From the NCBI GenBank assembly GCA_945910005.1, contig OX246740.1, forward strand, positions 54,732,221 through 54,796,220: a stretch of 64,000 bases of DNA, in the 5' to 3' direction. The notes beneath the pieces were generated by a model that was given only the letters and a program-made list of their open reading frames with translations, did no database searches and was not told the origin of the DNA. Made by a program: the position numbers and the translations under genes. The stretch comes from Isoperla grammatica. Its lineage: Eukaryota > Arthropoda > Insecta > Plecoptera > Perlodidae. Positions 43,326 through 56,177 of this stretch are shown here, one piece after another (the first letter of the stretch is position 1; each line of letters opens with the position of its first letter).

Positions 43326-45163
43326 TACTAACAGACATCGGACCACGTATTCTCCCCAACCATTTCAAATACCACAATACCTTTAGTTATGGTCACCTGA
43401 AGACGGACATTAATTTTTCCTGGGCAGGTTCTAATATACAGTGTTGAAAAGTAACAATATGTCCATTCGAAAAAATAAATTTGTTTGCCAGCTAGTAGGC
43501 CTATGATGATCGTTTGCTGCATATTTATAAAAAAACAAACTAAATAGCCGGTGAAAGATTGTTTACGCGCGTAATATGCGTTTTGTAGTGTCATTATTCG
43601 GTTGTTTTGGTGAAAGTCCTCACACTCTGTATATATTGTCATATTAGAATACACACGATCATGATTCAGATCAGTTGCCTGGAGACAGTGCGAGTGTTTA
43701 TCGCAGTGCCATGTTGCAAGCTCTTGCAACGCGGCAACGCTGTGGGTATCGCTTGTCTCGTTGTCGTCTTTGAGAGCAAGAACGTTTGATGGCATTCGCG
43801 AGTGAATGTTTGATATGGGGACCTCTTCACACAGAATAGGTACTCTGTAAGCATCTGGGAGTGGGGGCTTATTTACACTGGGCAATATTAATGGAATGCA
43901 AACATATATTGTTTATTTAAAAAAAGCCAGGTGATCCTACACGAAACGACAAATAGTGTATTTATTTATTTATTTTAATTTATTTTTAAATAACTCTTTA
44001 TATTATGTGTGTGTTTAGGTAATAATTTAGACGGTATAAGCACAAAAAATGTGTATCAATACCAGGGCTTAATTTTTAATTGAATACGAACCTGAACGCA
44101 TATTTTGTTCGTCAAATATAATTTGGCACCAACCCCGCCCACATTTATACATTGTGAACACAGATAATATAATATGTAATTATGAATTAGTTATCTGTTT
44201 AGTGTCGGTGGTCAGTCAGAAGGTTATTGCGTTGTATTTGGGTCTGGCTACCTAGGGGTAATTCATAAACTTGAATAACTTGCATTCATACCAACAAATA
44301 AAAAAATATATTTGTGAAATTTTCAGAGATACGAATTAATTCACGAGTTTTTAAGGAGTAACCTACGTTACGAAATAATACCGGAACGCACATTCTGGTT
44401 TCGGAAAAGGAATCGGAACTGCGTTCCGGTGCGTTCCGGCTCAAACTAACCCCTGATCAATACCCAAAGCGTCTCGACAGTCCGAATTATTAAACCTTGC
44501 GCTAGGATGTACTGGCTGAAAGCTTGAGAGTATGAGGTATGAGGCTCTCATGAATCTCCTGATTACGCTACCAGGCAGGGTGGGTGGGTATAAGCTAGGC
44601 TGATATGATCCCACCCCACACAAATATTTGCCGTAGGGGATTTAGCTTTTCTGCACCCCCGAAGTCGCCGCCCTGTGCCAATACACTAAAATCACCGTGC
44701 CGACAATAATTTGGTGGATTTTGTTGGCGAAATATCATTTGAGATCAGTTTCTTCTTGACTGCTAACTAACTCCCACAGTACCAAAGACATGCGTCTTAC
44801 CTTATCGGCCTGTACGCTTCTTCATGTATGTCCACGCTTACAATCTACACTACACAACTAATACAACTCACGACACACACTACACAGTTCACTAACACAA
44901 GAAATAGGCCTATAATGTAATTATTCGATAGATATCACTGGAAGTACGGAGAGCAAGCACGACCTTTGTGATAGACTGCTAAAACACGACTAATGGACAA
45001 AGAACGCGGAATTCCGACTGACGCCACCCCAGTCCCCAGAATCTGCTAAAAATTTACCTCTGTGTGTATGCCCGCACGTGGCAAGCAATAAGCACACTGT
45101 CGCGTCAAGGTCACGTTATATTTACACTTTGGAGCGATGAGAAACCTTTCTGCGTCTACTTTC
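43326..45163. other. No gene recognised
   Basis: AT-rich; a 185-codon minus-strand frame at 43328-43885 has no recognisable domain and overlaps another open frame, so it is not called. Confidence 0.45.
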
Positions 45164-45480
45164 GAGGAATAATGTAACAAATAATTCATTTTTAAAAAGC
45201 CGTGTAATTTTTATGACTTTTTGTAATTTGTCACAGAGTGTTATTTTGGGGGGAGTGTGAGGGGGGGGGGGAACGGGGACTGCTCTACGCCACTTCCCAT
45301 CCATGATTGTCCTACCAAAGGTCCATAATCATTAAACCATCTACGTCACTGATACATAAGGGTTAATAGCGGATCGTGCCCCCCATCCCCCACCCCCCGC
45401 AACAACTCAAAATGTATAATGGTTTTAGTTTAGTACCTACAAACATCAACACTTGAAATTTCTTTTGAATGAATATTAAA
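45164..45480 (+). repeat. Dispersed repeat R-b, copy 2
   Basis: Second copy of the repeat at 40483-40828, about 4.7 kb away. Confidence 0.8.
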
Positions 45481-47339
45481 TTAATCTTGTCATTTTCCGG
45501 GAACTTGCGCAGTGAATTTCACAGAATTTTTCTTTCGCCTGTGGCTGTTTCCCCTGTCCCATTATTTACATCATCAACACAAGCATCCTACCTCCCAGAA
45601 AATACTGAAGTCTAGATCCGCCACTGTTTCTGCTTCTACTTTTTGTATTTTTGTGACATCAAAAAAAATACTGGTAGTACAAGTACATTAATATTTTTAA
45701 ACATATTTAATACAACTCTTATTTTCCGAGCACAAAGTAAAGAAATAGCAGACTTCTAAAACTTACAGGAAATAAGACAGCCGTCCGCCTATACATTGCA
45801 CGAATAATATAGGTGTGTGTTTTTATTGTTCGTGTAGACTGTAGAGTGGATATAGAGTGTAAAAATTCATAACATGCAAATATTATAGCAGATAGTACAC
45901 ATCTGTTAGACTGTTATCGGGCTACATCACAACAGCAAATAACAACCAATCATATAAGAAAGTGGTGTGATTATTTTTCGAACACACTCGGTGGGGACCC
46001 CCCCCCCACCCCTCTCCACCACCTTGTTACCATGGTGTAACATTGTAAGTTTTCGAAAGAATTTCCCACAAAACTTTACACCTTCAATCCACATCGAGGC
46101 TTGTAGATGATCCAAATTTTAACTTGATTGGACTTTCCGTTCGACTGCTATCGCGAGACATATATATATATATATATATATATAAAAACAATCACACACA
46201 ACCAGTGCCATTAAAGTGTAATGAAAACGCTCGCTTCGCTCGCTTAATAACCACACAATTTCCTCATCCTATCAACAAATTAGAAATTTTCTGCATCAAA
46301 TTTAAGTGATGACGTGAAAATCATAATTGCTTGCATTTGGTTGCCGCAAACGGCAAATTGCAATTATTATCAAATGTTTTATCATGCGGAATAACAATGT
46401 TTCGGTGAAGCCAGGCGCAACATCAAAAACTCGTAGATGTTTTGTGTTTTTAGCAAAGGTATAACCTAGAAATCAAGTGCAGTTTTCTAATGCCCACTTT
46501 CTTAACTCCTTAACCTTTAAAATTAACTAATTAAGTCCCTTTCCCCAAAGGATACGACGTTACGAATGAATCCTCGCCGGTTTAGTGTAAATAATCAATT
46601 TTCATTTTCCCTATTAACATTTACATCAAATAATATTTTTTGTAGCATGGTATCTGAAAAATGTAAACCATTTGTCTCAAAGGGTGGATCGATGTGACTA
46701 GAGGTAATTAAACGATAGAAGGGGGTAATTCAATCTATTATTATTAAAGCCAGATATGATAAAAAGATCTTTTTAGAAATTGCATTGTTTCTTACTCTAA
46801 ACAGAGCATAAACGTTTGATAAAATAACAGCTATCTAGAAATGTGTTGGAAATTGTTCACTATATTGTTCATATAAATATGGTGGAAGAATATATGGATA
46901 TGGTAGAAGAATTGTGTTAGGGGGGAAGGTCATTCGATAAAATCAATCAAAAGATTCTCTATTTAATTGATTGAGGAAAACCTTAGTTAAACATTCAGTC
47001 CAGACTACCGAACCAGTGAATAAGTGAATAGCTTCCAAAATAATTACAATAAACATCCATCAGCTTAAAAAATCAAAATTTGTTGTTTGATAATTTTTTG
47101 GAGTTCCGACATGGCTTTTGTGAATCATTTTTACAGAAGTATCATGAGACTGTCTAGAACATTTTCTGAAATTATCCACTTGTTATCTTTCCGACGCTAC
47201 TTTAGTGCTCCAGAAGCCTATTTATGCCTCGGTTATGTGATCCTGAAGCAATAAAGCATGATCATCATGACAATTTAGATTTATACTATACAAAAATTCA
47301 TAAATATTATATTTAAAGTCAAACTGGCCCTTTACCTCT
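45481..47339. other. No gene recognised; (TA)n
   Basis: AT-rich with a (TA)n run at 46160-46184. No supported frames or repeats. Confidence 0.45.
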
Positions 47340-47430
47340 TAACATCCTCCCATTATCTTCATAATTCACCCATTCATTGTCTCGATTAGCCTCGTTGCAA
47401 AAATATGATATGTTAAGCCCAAATATCAAT
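47340..47430 (+). mobile_element. SINE B 3' tail fragment
   Basis: Contains ATTCATTGTCTCGATTAG, GTTGCAAAAATATGA and GTTAAGCCCAAATATC, followed by AATCAACC repeats; this is the ~90-bp tail shared by SINE B and the element at 56178. Confidence 0.75.
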
Positions 47431-48193
47431 CAACCAATCAATCAGTAGGATACCCCAATTATGGCGGAGTGCACTGATTCTATAAATGTGACTGCGCTAC
47501 CCTTATTGCCAGCTGAAAATAAATATAGTCAATGGGATTGATGAACGAATGGAATAGAAAATAGAATTGAATTTTGTAAGTGTGTAAGTTGTAAGTTTTT
47601 AAGATTAAAACATCACTTATTTGTACTTATAACTAGAGGCAGAGCAAAATGGTGATAACGAAAAACGCGAAATTTGTATTTTTCATAACAAACAAAATTC
47701 GGATTTTTGTAACACCATTTCTCATCATCTTTACTTATAACGCCCAACTGGCTTAATGACGCCTTAATAAGGACCTTTAATAAATTACTCAATCAAGCAA
47801 CCAATCAGTCAAGCAACCAATCAGTCAATCAACCAATCCATCAATCAATCTCTTTCAACTAACTACTGCTTACTTTTAACCTTTTGTATCGTCCGAGTGT
47901 GTATGTGTGAAAAGTCCCCGTATAGAGAGTTAGTGTGTAATACACACGGTATTTAGAAACTGACTCGAGCTAGCCAAGTCGGAGTTCAATTATCCTTTTA
48001 AATGCATTGCAACGTTGCGAAAGAAATGTCTCAACACTGTTTCTAAAAATAGCACAGCGATACGATTTAAGTCCCCAGAATATCGAGTAATGGTGATTTT
48101 TCACACAATGCACACACGTACCTCGAGCTTAGAGACAACATTTCAAGCAACGCATTGGGTGTGACCTTGAGTAACCTTGCCGACAAACCGACA
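47431..48193. other. No gene recognised; short hairpin and ATCA-type repeats
   Basis: An imperfect ~30-bp inverted pair around AAATGGTG...CACCATTT lies at about 47648-47726. Degenerate CAATCAACCAAT-type words occur at about 47785-47850. Confidence 0.45.
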
Positions 48194-48201
48194 GAAAGTT
48201 C

Positions 48202-48645
48202 TAGGGCTGCCCAACGATATCGATAATTCGATACAATATCGATAATAGATAAATAATTCGATATCGATACAGAATTAATATATCGTACAAATCGCGATAT
48301 CGAACTTGTGCCTAATAAGCTAATTGATACAAAAAACCGATCAACTATCACGTCACGCCAACCACACCATCGCTGTTTTGTGTGGATATTTTACAATTTG
48401 AATAGTACAACAAACAAATTGACACACATAGTAAGACATTTTAAAGTTAAAATATTTCTTTACGTAATATTGTTTAAAGAATGACCTCTAGCTGGCCTGT
48501 AAATCCTAAAAACAGACGAGAAAAGTTTCGATGTGGCGATATCGCCGATATCGATACGTCACTTGAAAACTTCGATATCGCGACGCGATATCGATATTTC
48601 TTCCCGCGATATCGATATGATTTTTTTTATCGTTGGGCAGCCCTA
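48202..48645. mobile_element. Non-autonomous hAT element, 444 bp
   Basis: TIRs TAGGGCTGCCCAACGATA are perfect for 18 bp, and the element is flanked by a perfect 8-bp duplication GAAAGTTC (48194-48201 and 48646-48653). Both features are hallmarks of hAT. Inside the ends are many copies of the palindromic word CGATATCG(ATA): at least four on the left and six on the right, a likely transposase-binding array. No transposase; a short frame beginning at 48481 (MTSSWPVNPKNRREKF) is of unknown meaning. Confidence 0.93.
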
Positions 48646-48989
48646 GAAAGTTCTACTCGGTCGCGAACTACGTTTGAAACACCTCTAATAACAGATGGAC
48701 TATGTGAAATAAAATGCAACTAGCTGTTTACTTTTAAATAAAACAATTATTTTATAAAATTACCACATAACAATTTCTGTACTAAAACAATTGCGTCTTT
48801 GAGGTGTCAATTACAAACAAACAAACCAAGACTAGACTACAGGTATCGATTTCTCACATTCAGAGAATTAACTTAGGCATGTAGTTTGAATAATATCTAT
48901 ATTTAATGTACCACAACCAATATGGACGTACAAGTACATACATCGGGCGTCGATGGAGCGACTGTCTGATGCAATATTACGTTAACTAA

Positions 48990-49550
48990 AATTTCTCAAT
49001 TCCAAACCTGTTTATTTTCATTGTAGTACAACGGTTCGTCCGACGTATAAACGGTTTTACATTCGTTATTCTCACACCATCGCCGATGTAATTGCAGTTA
49101 CATAAAATGATTTTCATCGAAATCGCTGGGACGTTACGATGCTAGGGGTCGAGGCGTCGTTTTTGGTGTTGCGAAAACTAAATACACCTAGTAATGTACT
49201 TAATTGGGAATGGTTTTGTTTGAAACATTTTTCTTTAAACCTCTCGGTACGTTCGTTAACGGGTTGCTAGAATTTCTCAATTCCAAACCTGTTCATTTTC
49301 ATTATAGTGCAACGGTAAGTCCGATTCAAAAACGGTTTTCACATTCGTTATCTACCTACAACCGTCGATGTAATTGTAGTAAAAAGAATGATTTCCGATA
49401 GAAATCGCCGGGACGCCACGACGCTAGGGGTCGAGGCGTCGTTTTTGGCGTTGTACAAACTAAATACACTTGGTAAGGTTTTAAATTTGGAATGGTTTTG
49501 TTTGAAACATTTTGATCTCACCTTCTTGGTACGCCCGTCAACGAGCAGAT
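48990..49550 (+). repeat. 281-bp direct repeat, two copies
   Basis: Copies begin with AATTTCTCAATTCCAAACCT at about 48990 and 49271. Both contain AACGGTTTT, GAAATCGC-GGGACG, GCTAGGGGTCGAGGCGTCG and GAATGGTTTTGTTTGAAACA. Confidence 0.88.
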
Positions 49551-49811
49551 AATGTATTCATTTTAACAATTAATTGTATAAAAATTATTATTGCTAGAGA
49601 GAAAATGAAAACATGTCTGCCACCGAATTCACTCACTCTGTACGATTTTGCAAAATCAGTCCGATCCGTGCTTCCAATCGGGAGATACAGCCGTATGTAT
49701 TGGAATGATATTGTCATAAGAAGCTATTCAACCTATTACTTGCCTACCCCGACCCTTGAGCTGTGTTTTCAAACCAAAATATTATTCTCGTCTGAGGAAA
49801 TGTACGTATAT

Positions 49812-50960
49812 AAAATCGATCATAACTCGACCAGTTATTCATCCAGAGTTAAACGAAAGGTCGCAATCGATTTAAATTTGTAAGGGCTATTGGATCCACA
49901 CATGCAACGAAAGCGAGCGTGACGCGTCCAGCCACACCGACTCCTAATTGGTCAAACATATTATGGGCTCTATCACAATAAGATTTAGAGTTAGAGATTG
50001 GAATCTTGTTACATTCGATTTAGAATAACGAATTCTATTTCGCTAAAAATTTGCACGCGTTTAATTGGATGAGACAAAGGGAAATGCTTGCTGAAAGAAT
50101 GTAAATTTTAAACAAATAGACATTAGTTAAAATCGATCATAACTCAGACAGTTATTCATCGGGAGTTAAACGGAAATTTGCAATCGATTTGTAATTGTAA
50201 GAGCTATTGGATCCGTATAAACACCGAGAGTGAGCCTGGCGCGTTCAACCATACAGACTCCTAATTGGTCGAACATATTATGGGCGCTATCTCAACGAGT
50301 GTTAGAGATACATTGTTAAAACTGGCTTCATTGGATTTACAACAACGAATTCTATTTAGACAACAATAAAGCGTGTCAATGGTGTGAGACAAAGAAAAAT
50401 ACTTACCGAAAAATGTTAATTTCGAAACTAATAGATATTCGATTAAATCGATCATAACTCAGCCAGTTATTCATCGGGAGTTAAACGAAAATTCGCAATC
50501 GATTTGTAATTGTAAGGGCTATTGGATCCGTACATACAACAAGAGCGAGTGCGACGCGTTCAACCACACTGACTCCTTATTGGTCGACCATATTATAGAC
50601 TCTATCTCAAGGAGTTTGAGAACTAAAGATTGGAACCTTCTTTCATTCGCTTTAGAATAACGAATTCTATTTCGAAAAAAATTTGCACGCGTTTCAATGG
50701 GGTGCGACAAAGGAAAATAATTACCGAAATAATGTAAATCTTTAACAATAGACATTCGATTTAATCGACCAATACTCAACCAGTTATTCCTCGGAATTCA
50801 TCGAAGAAGGTCGCAATCGATTTGTATTTGTATGGGCTATTGGATCCGCACATGCAACGAAAGCGAGCCTGACGCGTTCAGCCACACTGACTCCCAATTG
50901 GTCGACCATTTTATGGGCGCTATCTCAATGAGTTTTTAGGGTTAAAGTTCTTTTCATCAG
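49812..50960 (+). repeat. ~316-bp tandem repeat, about 3.6 copies
   Basis: Units start near AAAATCGATCATAACTC at 49812, 50129, 50444 and about 50761 (spacings 317, 315, 317). Each contains GGGCTATTGGATCC, GAGCGTGACGCGT-like and CTCCTAATTGGTCGA-like blocks. Copies differ by scattered substitutions. Satellite-like, non-coding. Confidence 0.9.
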
Positions 50961-52130
50961 TAGAAAAAATAAAGAATACGTTAATTTTTTAACTAGTGAA
51001 AAGCCATTGTGTTTGGTGGCTAAAAATGATATGGCAGGTCATCATGATTAGTAAGTAAGATTTGAATCTCTGATCGAAGGTACTTACGATCAGAGGGTAT
51101 AGCTTGAATTACCTCGAATATACCGTGTGTATAACTCGATTTCAGTTCTAAGCATAAACCCATGCGAATGAAGGAAGTAACAAATATTTTTCAATGCCAA
51201 TATTTCACTGAGGCAAGTATCGTCGATTTTAAAGATGACTGTTACCTTACTACATTGAACAATATTCGTGAGAAACATAATTACTGAGTAAAAGCGTGCC
51301 AAATTCATGCTGCAAGAAGAGGGGGTGCTTTGGCTGGCAGTGCTGGTGCGCAAATGGCACGACAATCAACTGTTTGTTTTGTGTTGTTGACAGGTGTTGT
51401 TTGTCTGTCACAATGAGTGACAGATCATGTTTTCTACCTTTATAAGCGTTTAGGATGGCTTGCTTCGAGCTATTTAACATGGGTTCTGGCTAGCCTTCTT
51501 GTTCTGCTAAAAACAATCGGAAGTAAGCGTGTTTTTTTTGTAAGGCCAGTAAATCTTATTCTCTGTGGGCCTATTTTCTCACATATTAAAGAATCTGTAA
51601 TTATGAAAACTATATGAATTGCATAAACTTTTTAAAATGTATAGAAATAAACATTAAAATGTACTATATTTATTTACTCGGGTTTGAAAACAGGTACAAA
51701 AGATCGAACAAATTTAGAAATTGGTATTTTCTGTGACAACAACCCTGATTTTTTTCTGTTCAGCTCACATTAAATATGTGGAAGAAAACGGGATTTTACA
51801 AGATCTGTGCGTGCCGCGATGTTCATTTTCGCGTGTTTTTTAGTTTTTGTAGATTGTCGGGCTAAGGCTGGAACAGTCCTGTCTTTGTTTTCGCTACTCG
51901 ATCGAGGCACGCGACAATTCTACTCCGATTACGAGTGAGGGAAGAGGGAAGTGATTCGTCTATCTCCGTCTTTCTCTGTCAGTGTGTGTTTCGTTTCAAC
52001 GAGATCACCGGTGCATATTAGAGATGTGTGATATTAGGACGTATCTTTGGTTTGGACCTACTTCAATACTATCATGAAACGTGTGTTGTGAAAATTGAAA
52101 AAAAATGTGATCACCGGCGCTCTAGCAAGA
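50961..52130. other. No gene recognised
   Basis: AT-rich with no supported feature. Confidence 0.45.
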
Positions 52131-52133
52131 AAG

Positions 52134-52396
52134 AGGTGGCTCAGGGGTAAGACGCAGGACTCTTCTTCGGGAGGTCGCCGGTTCGATTCCGGCCACCGGC
52201 AGTCCTGACTGAAGGTTTTTTCCGAGGTTGTCCTCAGTCGTAAAGGCGAATTTGCTGGGATTGAGTCCTACTATTAGCCCTCTCACATTCCTTCCCAGCT
52301 ATCCAAACACCCTAATAGCCTAATTGAGTCAGCTGAAGATGGGCACATCAGGTAACGCTGGTATGCACCCTATAACGGGTATTACTATGAAAAATT
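52134..52396 (+). mobile_element. SINE A, best-preserved copy
   Basis: The head is tRNA-like, with A-box-like GGTGGCTCAGGGGTAAGA, a perfect B box GGTTCGATTCC, and GGTGGC...GCCACC able to pair as an acceptor stem. The body contains TCCGAGGTTGTCCTCAG and GGCGAATTTGCTGGGATTG, which resembles the conserved central part of widespread arthropod SINEs. The tail has GATGGGCACATCAGGTAA and ACGGGTATTACTATG. RNA polymerase III transcription is expected; proteins must come from a LINE. Target duplication not clear. Confidence 0.9.
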
Positions 52397-53473
52397 AATC
52401 GGTTAAGCGTTTTTTCATATTTCCATTTGTAACGTGTTTACAATTTACAAGTAAAAACTACGACGCGTATTATAATGTGTTTTCTCGTATGATTGAGCCA
52501 TGTGTTATACATAATTTCATTGTTACGTGCTTGTAAGTACAAATTGCGAGACGCGTATTTTATAGTTGGTTGGGGCATGTGCTAAAGTTGTGCTTTTTTA
52601 TGTAAATAAGTAATCATTATCGCTGATACCGTGTTTCGAACTATAAGAATTGCTTATTGTGTGGTGTGATTTTGCTATTGTTGTACCATGTTATACATTA
52701 GTAGCCATATTCATAATTCATTGTAACAAGCTGCGTAGGCATTATTCTTTTCATCATTGTTAGATTATGAATTAAGGTATATAGTCCAGCATCAAATGGA
52801 ATCCTGTGCAATTTCGAGGAAAGAGTATAGCACCATATACCAATGTGTTCACGAGGTCTCATAGCATTTAGCGCACTTTGGTGCCAGGGCGATATCCGCG
52901 ACTGGGGGCGGGGGCGGCGCCCCCAATTTTGACTACACATTGCATTGAATATTGCTCAATTACGGCCAAACGGGTGGTCTGACAGCGAAAATGATCACAA
53001 TTAAATATATTAGTATGCAATAGACAAATATTTTAATGTATTAATTATTCATGTACGGTACATAGTGCTAAAGTTATCGGCAATTAAGTATAAAACTAAT
53101 ATATTCTCAATATATAAAACCATGAAAAAACTATATATTTTCAAAATATTACAAACTTATTCATACACGTATTAATTTTCCGAGTGTTGTTTTGTCGGTG
53201 AATTTTTTTAATAATTTTATCTTTAAGCAATTGGTATTAGTGAAGTATTAAAGACGAGAATGCGTCACGGCTTTGGTGCGCCCGCTAAACGCAAGTGTAA
53301 TGTATCGAAGTATTGGCAATCATAATATTGTACTATTTCGAAAGAAAACTACAGTACTCTCTTGTTTTTAGTTGTAGGATAATAATTTGGAATGTGCTAA
53401 GCTCCAGTAATAGGCATTTACAAGTTATACATCAAAAACAAAATGGCTGACCCTCAAGAGGTTTTTCCTATTT

Positions 53474-54722
53474 CCCGTCGAGCTACAGGCCCATCAGCCT
53501 TCTCTCGGTCATCTCCAAGGTCTTCGAGCGCCTTCTCCTGACTCGAATCCAAGCACACGTCGCCGCCGGGCGCCTCCTTCCCGACGAACAGTTTGGGTTT
53601 CGTGCTGGCCACTCTACGGTCCATCAACTCACCAGGATCGTGTCCCACATCACCGATGGATGGAACTGTGGCAAATGCACCGCCGGCGTGTTCCTCGACG
53701 TATCGAAGGCGTTCGATCGCGTGTGGCACGAGGGTCTCCTGCGGAAACTCATCACACTTGACTTTCCGCCCTACCTCATCCACCTTCTACGTTCCTACAT
53801 CTCTGGTCGCTCCTTCTATGTCTCCAAGGGCGCTGCTACCTCCTCTCTCCGTCCGGTTGCCGCGGGCGTCCCGCAAGGATCAGTCCTCAGCCCCATCCTC
53901 TTTAATCTATACACGCACGACTTGCCACCTGCACCGGTACATGTCGTGGCGGCCATGTTTGCAGACGACTTTGTGGCGCTCTCCACCTCCCGGACTGCGC
54001 GCGGGGCGGTCATGTTCGGGCAGCGCTACCTGAATTCTGTGTCGACCTGGTACGCCCGCTGGCGGATGGGGTTGAATGCGGCGAAGACCTCAGCTACACT
54101 CTTCACCTGGTCGCGAGGCCAGGATCCCCCTCCGTTCCGCCTCCAGGGGAGAAACGTAGAGTGGGCCTCATCCAACAAATGCCTGGGGCTTACAATGGAC
54201 AAGCGTCTCACCTGGGGGCCGCACGTCAATGCTGTTGCTGCCGCAGCGACCGGCAAGCTGTCCTCGCTCTATCCCTTGCTGCGGGCTCGGTCGATGTCCA
54301 TCGACCAGAAACTGCGGCTCTACACAGCAGTCATCCGGCCGACCTTCACCTATGCCTCCCCTGTGTGGTCCAGCTGTGCCGCTGCCCATCTCACCAAGCT
54401 GCAGACCATCCAGAACAAGGTGTTGCGCATCGCTACTGACCTCCCGCGAGCCACGCGAATGTCGGACCTCCACAAGGACCTGAGCGTCCCCTTCCTAGCG
54501 GACTACCTCCGTTCCAGTGCGCGCGCGTTCTACGCATCGTTGCGGGACGCCGGCAATCCCCTGATTCGTCGCTTGGCGGACGTTGCTCTCCGGCCGGCGG
54601 ACCGTTTTAAACGCCCTTTTGCGTCCCTGGGCGACGCGTTTCTACCGCCTCCCAAGAGAGCCCGGAACCGGGTCCGCGTGTATCGTCGTCGCGGTGCTGT
54701 CGACCCCAGGACGGCCCAGTGA
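53474..54722 (+). CDS. LINE reverse transcriptase, C-terminal part (Jockey-like), truncated
   Basis: The frame is open from the truncation point (SSYRPISLLSVISKVFE) to TGA at 54720. An internal ATG at 53640 gives 360 codons but is not the true start. Motifs are in order: FGFRAGHSTVHQL, VFLDVSKAFDRVWHEG (motif A), GVPQGSVLSPILFNLY (motif B), catalytic FADD (motif C), LNAAKTSA and KCLGLTMDKRLTWGPHV, typical of the Jockey group. The endonuclease and ORF1 regions are absent. It would reverse-transcribe LINE RNA at the chromosomal target, but this copy cannot move by itself. GC content and codon use differ strongly from the host sequence around it. Confidence 0.92.
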
Positions 54723-55015
54723 CTCCCCGTGGCGCGTTGGGCGTCCCGCCCGCACCCCCAGTGCGACCATCGTGTGTGCCGTGTACCTCGTGTGCGCCGC
54801 GGCCCTAGCTTTGGCTGGGGCCTCTCTTGGCTGAGGTAGCATACCTCCCCCTTCATCGCGGACCTGTCCCCGCCCACCTGCCGCACCGCGCGTGCTGCCC
54901 ATCGTCCCCCTTTCCTGCACTTATCCACCCGGAGCCGGATTATTAGTGCTCGCACTAGGCACCGGCTTGGTACGGGAGGCTCACTGCTGTGAGTCCCCAT
55001 AAGACGCCACAACAA
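53474..55015 (+). mobile_element. 5'-truncated Jockey-like LINE insertion
   Basis: This 1542-bp GC-rich body is inserted in the left arm of the fold-back. It is bounded by an exact 8-bp duplication TCCTATTT (53466-53473 and 55016-55023); the right arm keeps the uninterrupted site. Its 5' end cuts into the reverse transcriptase domain and its 3' end lacks a poly(A) tail (it ends ACGCCACAACAA). Confidence 0.92.
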
Positions 55016-56177
55016 TCCTATTTATCTTAACAACCGTACGTGTTATGGAAAGACGTATGACAACAAAAATTATTCCTAATAAAATTCTACACAAACGTAA
55101 TACTTAAGTATTTTTATAGGAAGTACTACTTACGTACAAATTTAATTTTTGTACATGCATCTGAACTCAAATGTACAAACCTTGGCTCCCGTTCGCTTCT
55201 TGATAAAGCAACTTTGACCTAAAGAAGTGGTCTCAATCTCTTCCTTTAAGCTTATAAAATAATACTTTCGATGGTGCCAAGCTCCAATAATAGGCGTTTA
55301 CAAGTTGCATGTAAAAAACAAAATGGCTGCCACGACAGGTGGTTTTGGCAATTTATCTTCATAATCGCACTATTTATGACAAAAGCTAACACGACAAAAA
55401 ATATTCCTTGTAAAATTCTACATAACATTCATATTCAGGTATTTTAATATGACATACCATCTACGTACAAATTCAAATTTGTGTGTTAATCTGTACAAAA
55501 ATGTACGAGTATTGGCTCCCCTGGGCTACTAGATGAAGCAAGTATGGACCATGTGAGTAAGCTCAATCTCTTCATTTTAACTTATAGAATAATAATTTTG
55601 ATGGTGCCAAACTCAAATATTTGGCGTTTAAGAGATACACGCAAAAAACAAAATGCCCGCCAATAGAGTGTATTCAGATGTACATCCGTCGGTTGTTTTA
55701 TGAAGAAAGTATAAGAGTGACCTCAATCTCTTCTTTTCAGCTTATAAAATAATAATTGTGATGGTGTCTACCTCAAATATTAGGCATTATTGAGTTACAC
55801 GTAAAATACAAAATGGCCAACACTTTATGTAGTTTTTTCAATTTACCGTATAACCGTACGTTTTATGACAAAATCTAATATGACAAAAATAGTTCCTCGC
55901 AAAATTTTACACACATAAAATATTTACATATTTTTATAGGACTTACTATTACCATAAAAATTAAAATTTCTCAATGTTAATTAGTACTAAAATTTATTTT
56001 TTTTGTTTACGTGTTTCTCTTGAACGCCAAATATTTGAGTTTGGCACCATCTAAGTTATCATTCTATAAGTTGTAAGGAAGAGATTGAGCCCACTCCCAT
56101 AGTCCATACTTGCTTCATCAAGGTGTTCAAGGGAGCCAATGCTTGTACATTTTAGTACAGATTAACATACACAAATT

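Noticed and set aside
43328..43885. 185-codon minus-strand frame
   Set aside because: No domain, no splice context, and a second frame is open in the same place; probably chance.
52134..52205. Genuine tRNA gene
   Set aside because: A and B boxes are good, but the sequence continues into a body and tail shared with other copies at 43178 and 60176, so it is a SINE head.
54026..55015. Several long frames on both strands in the Jockey-like LINE
   Set aside because: The region is GC-rich, so stop codons are rare in every frame; only the plus-strand frame has reverse transcriptase motifs.
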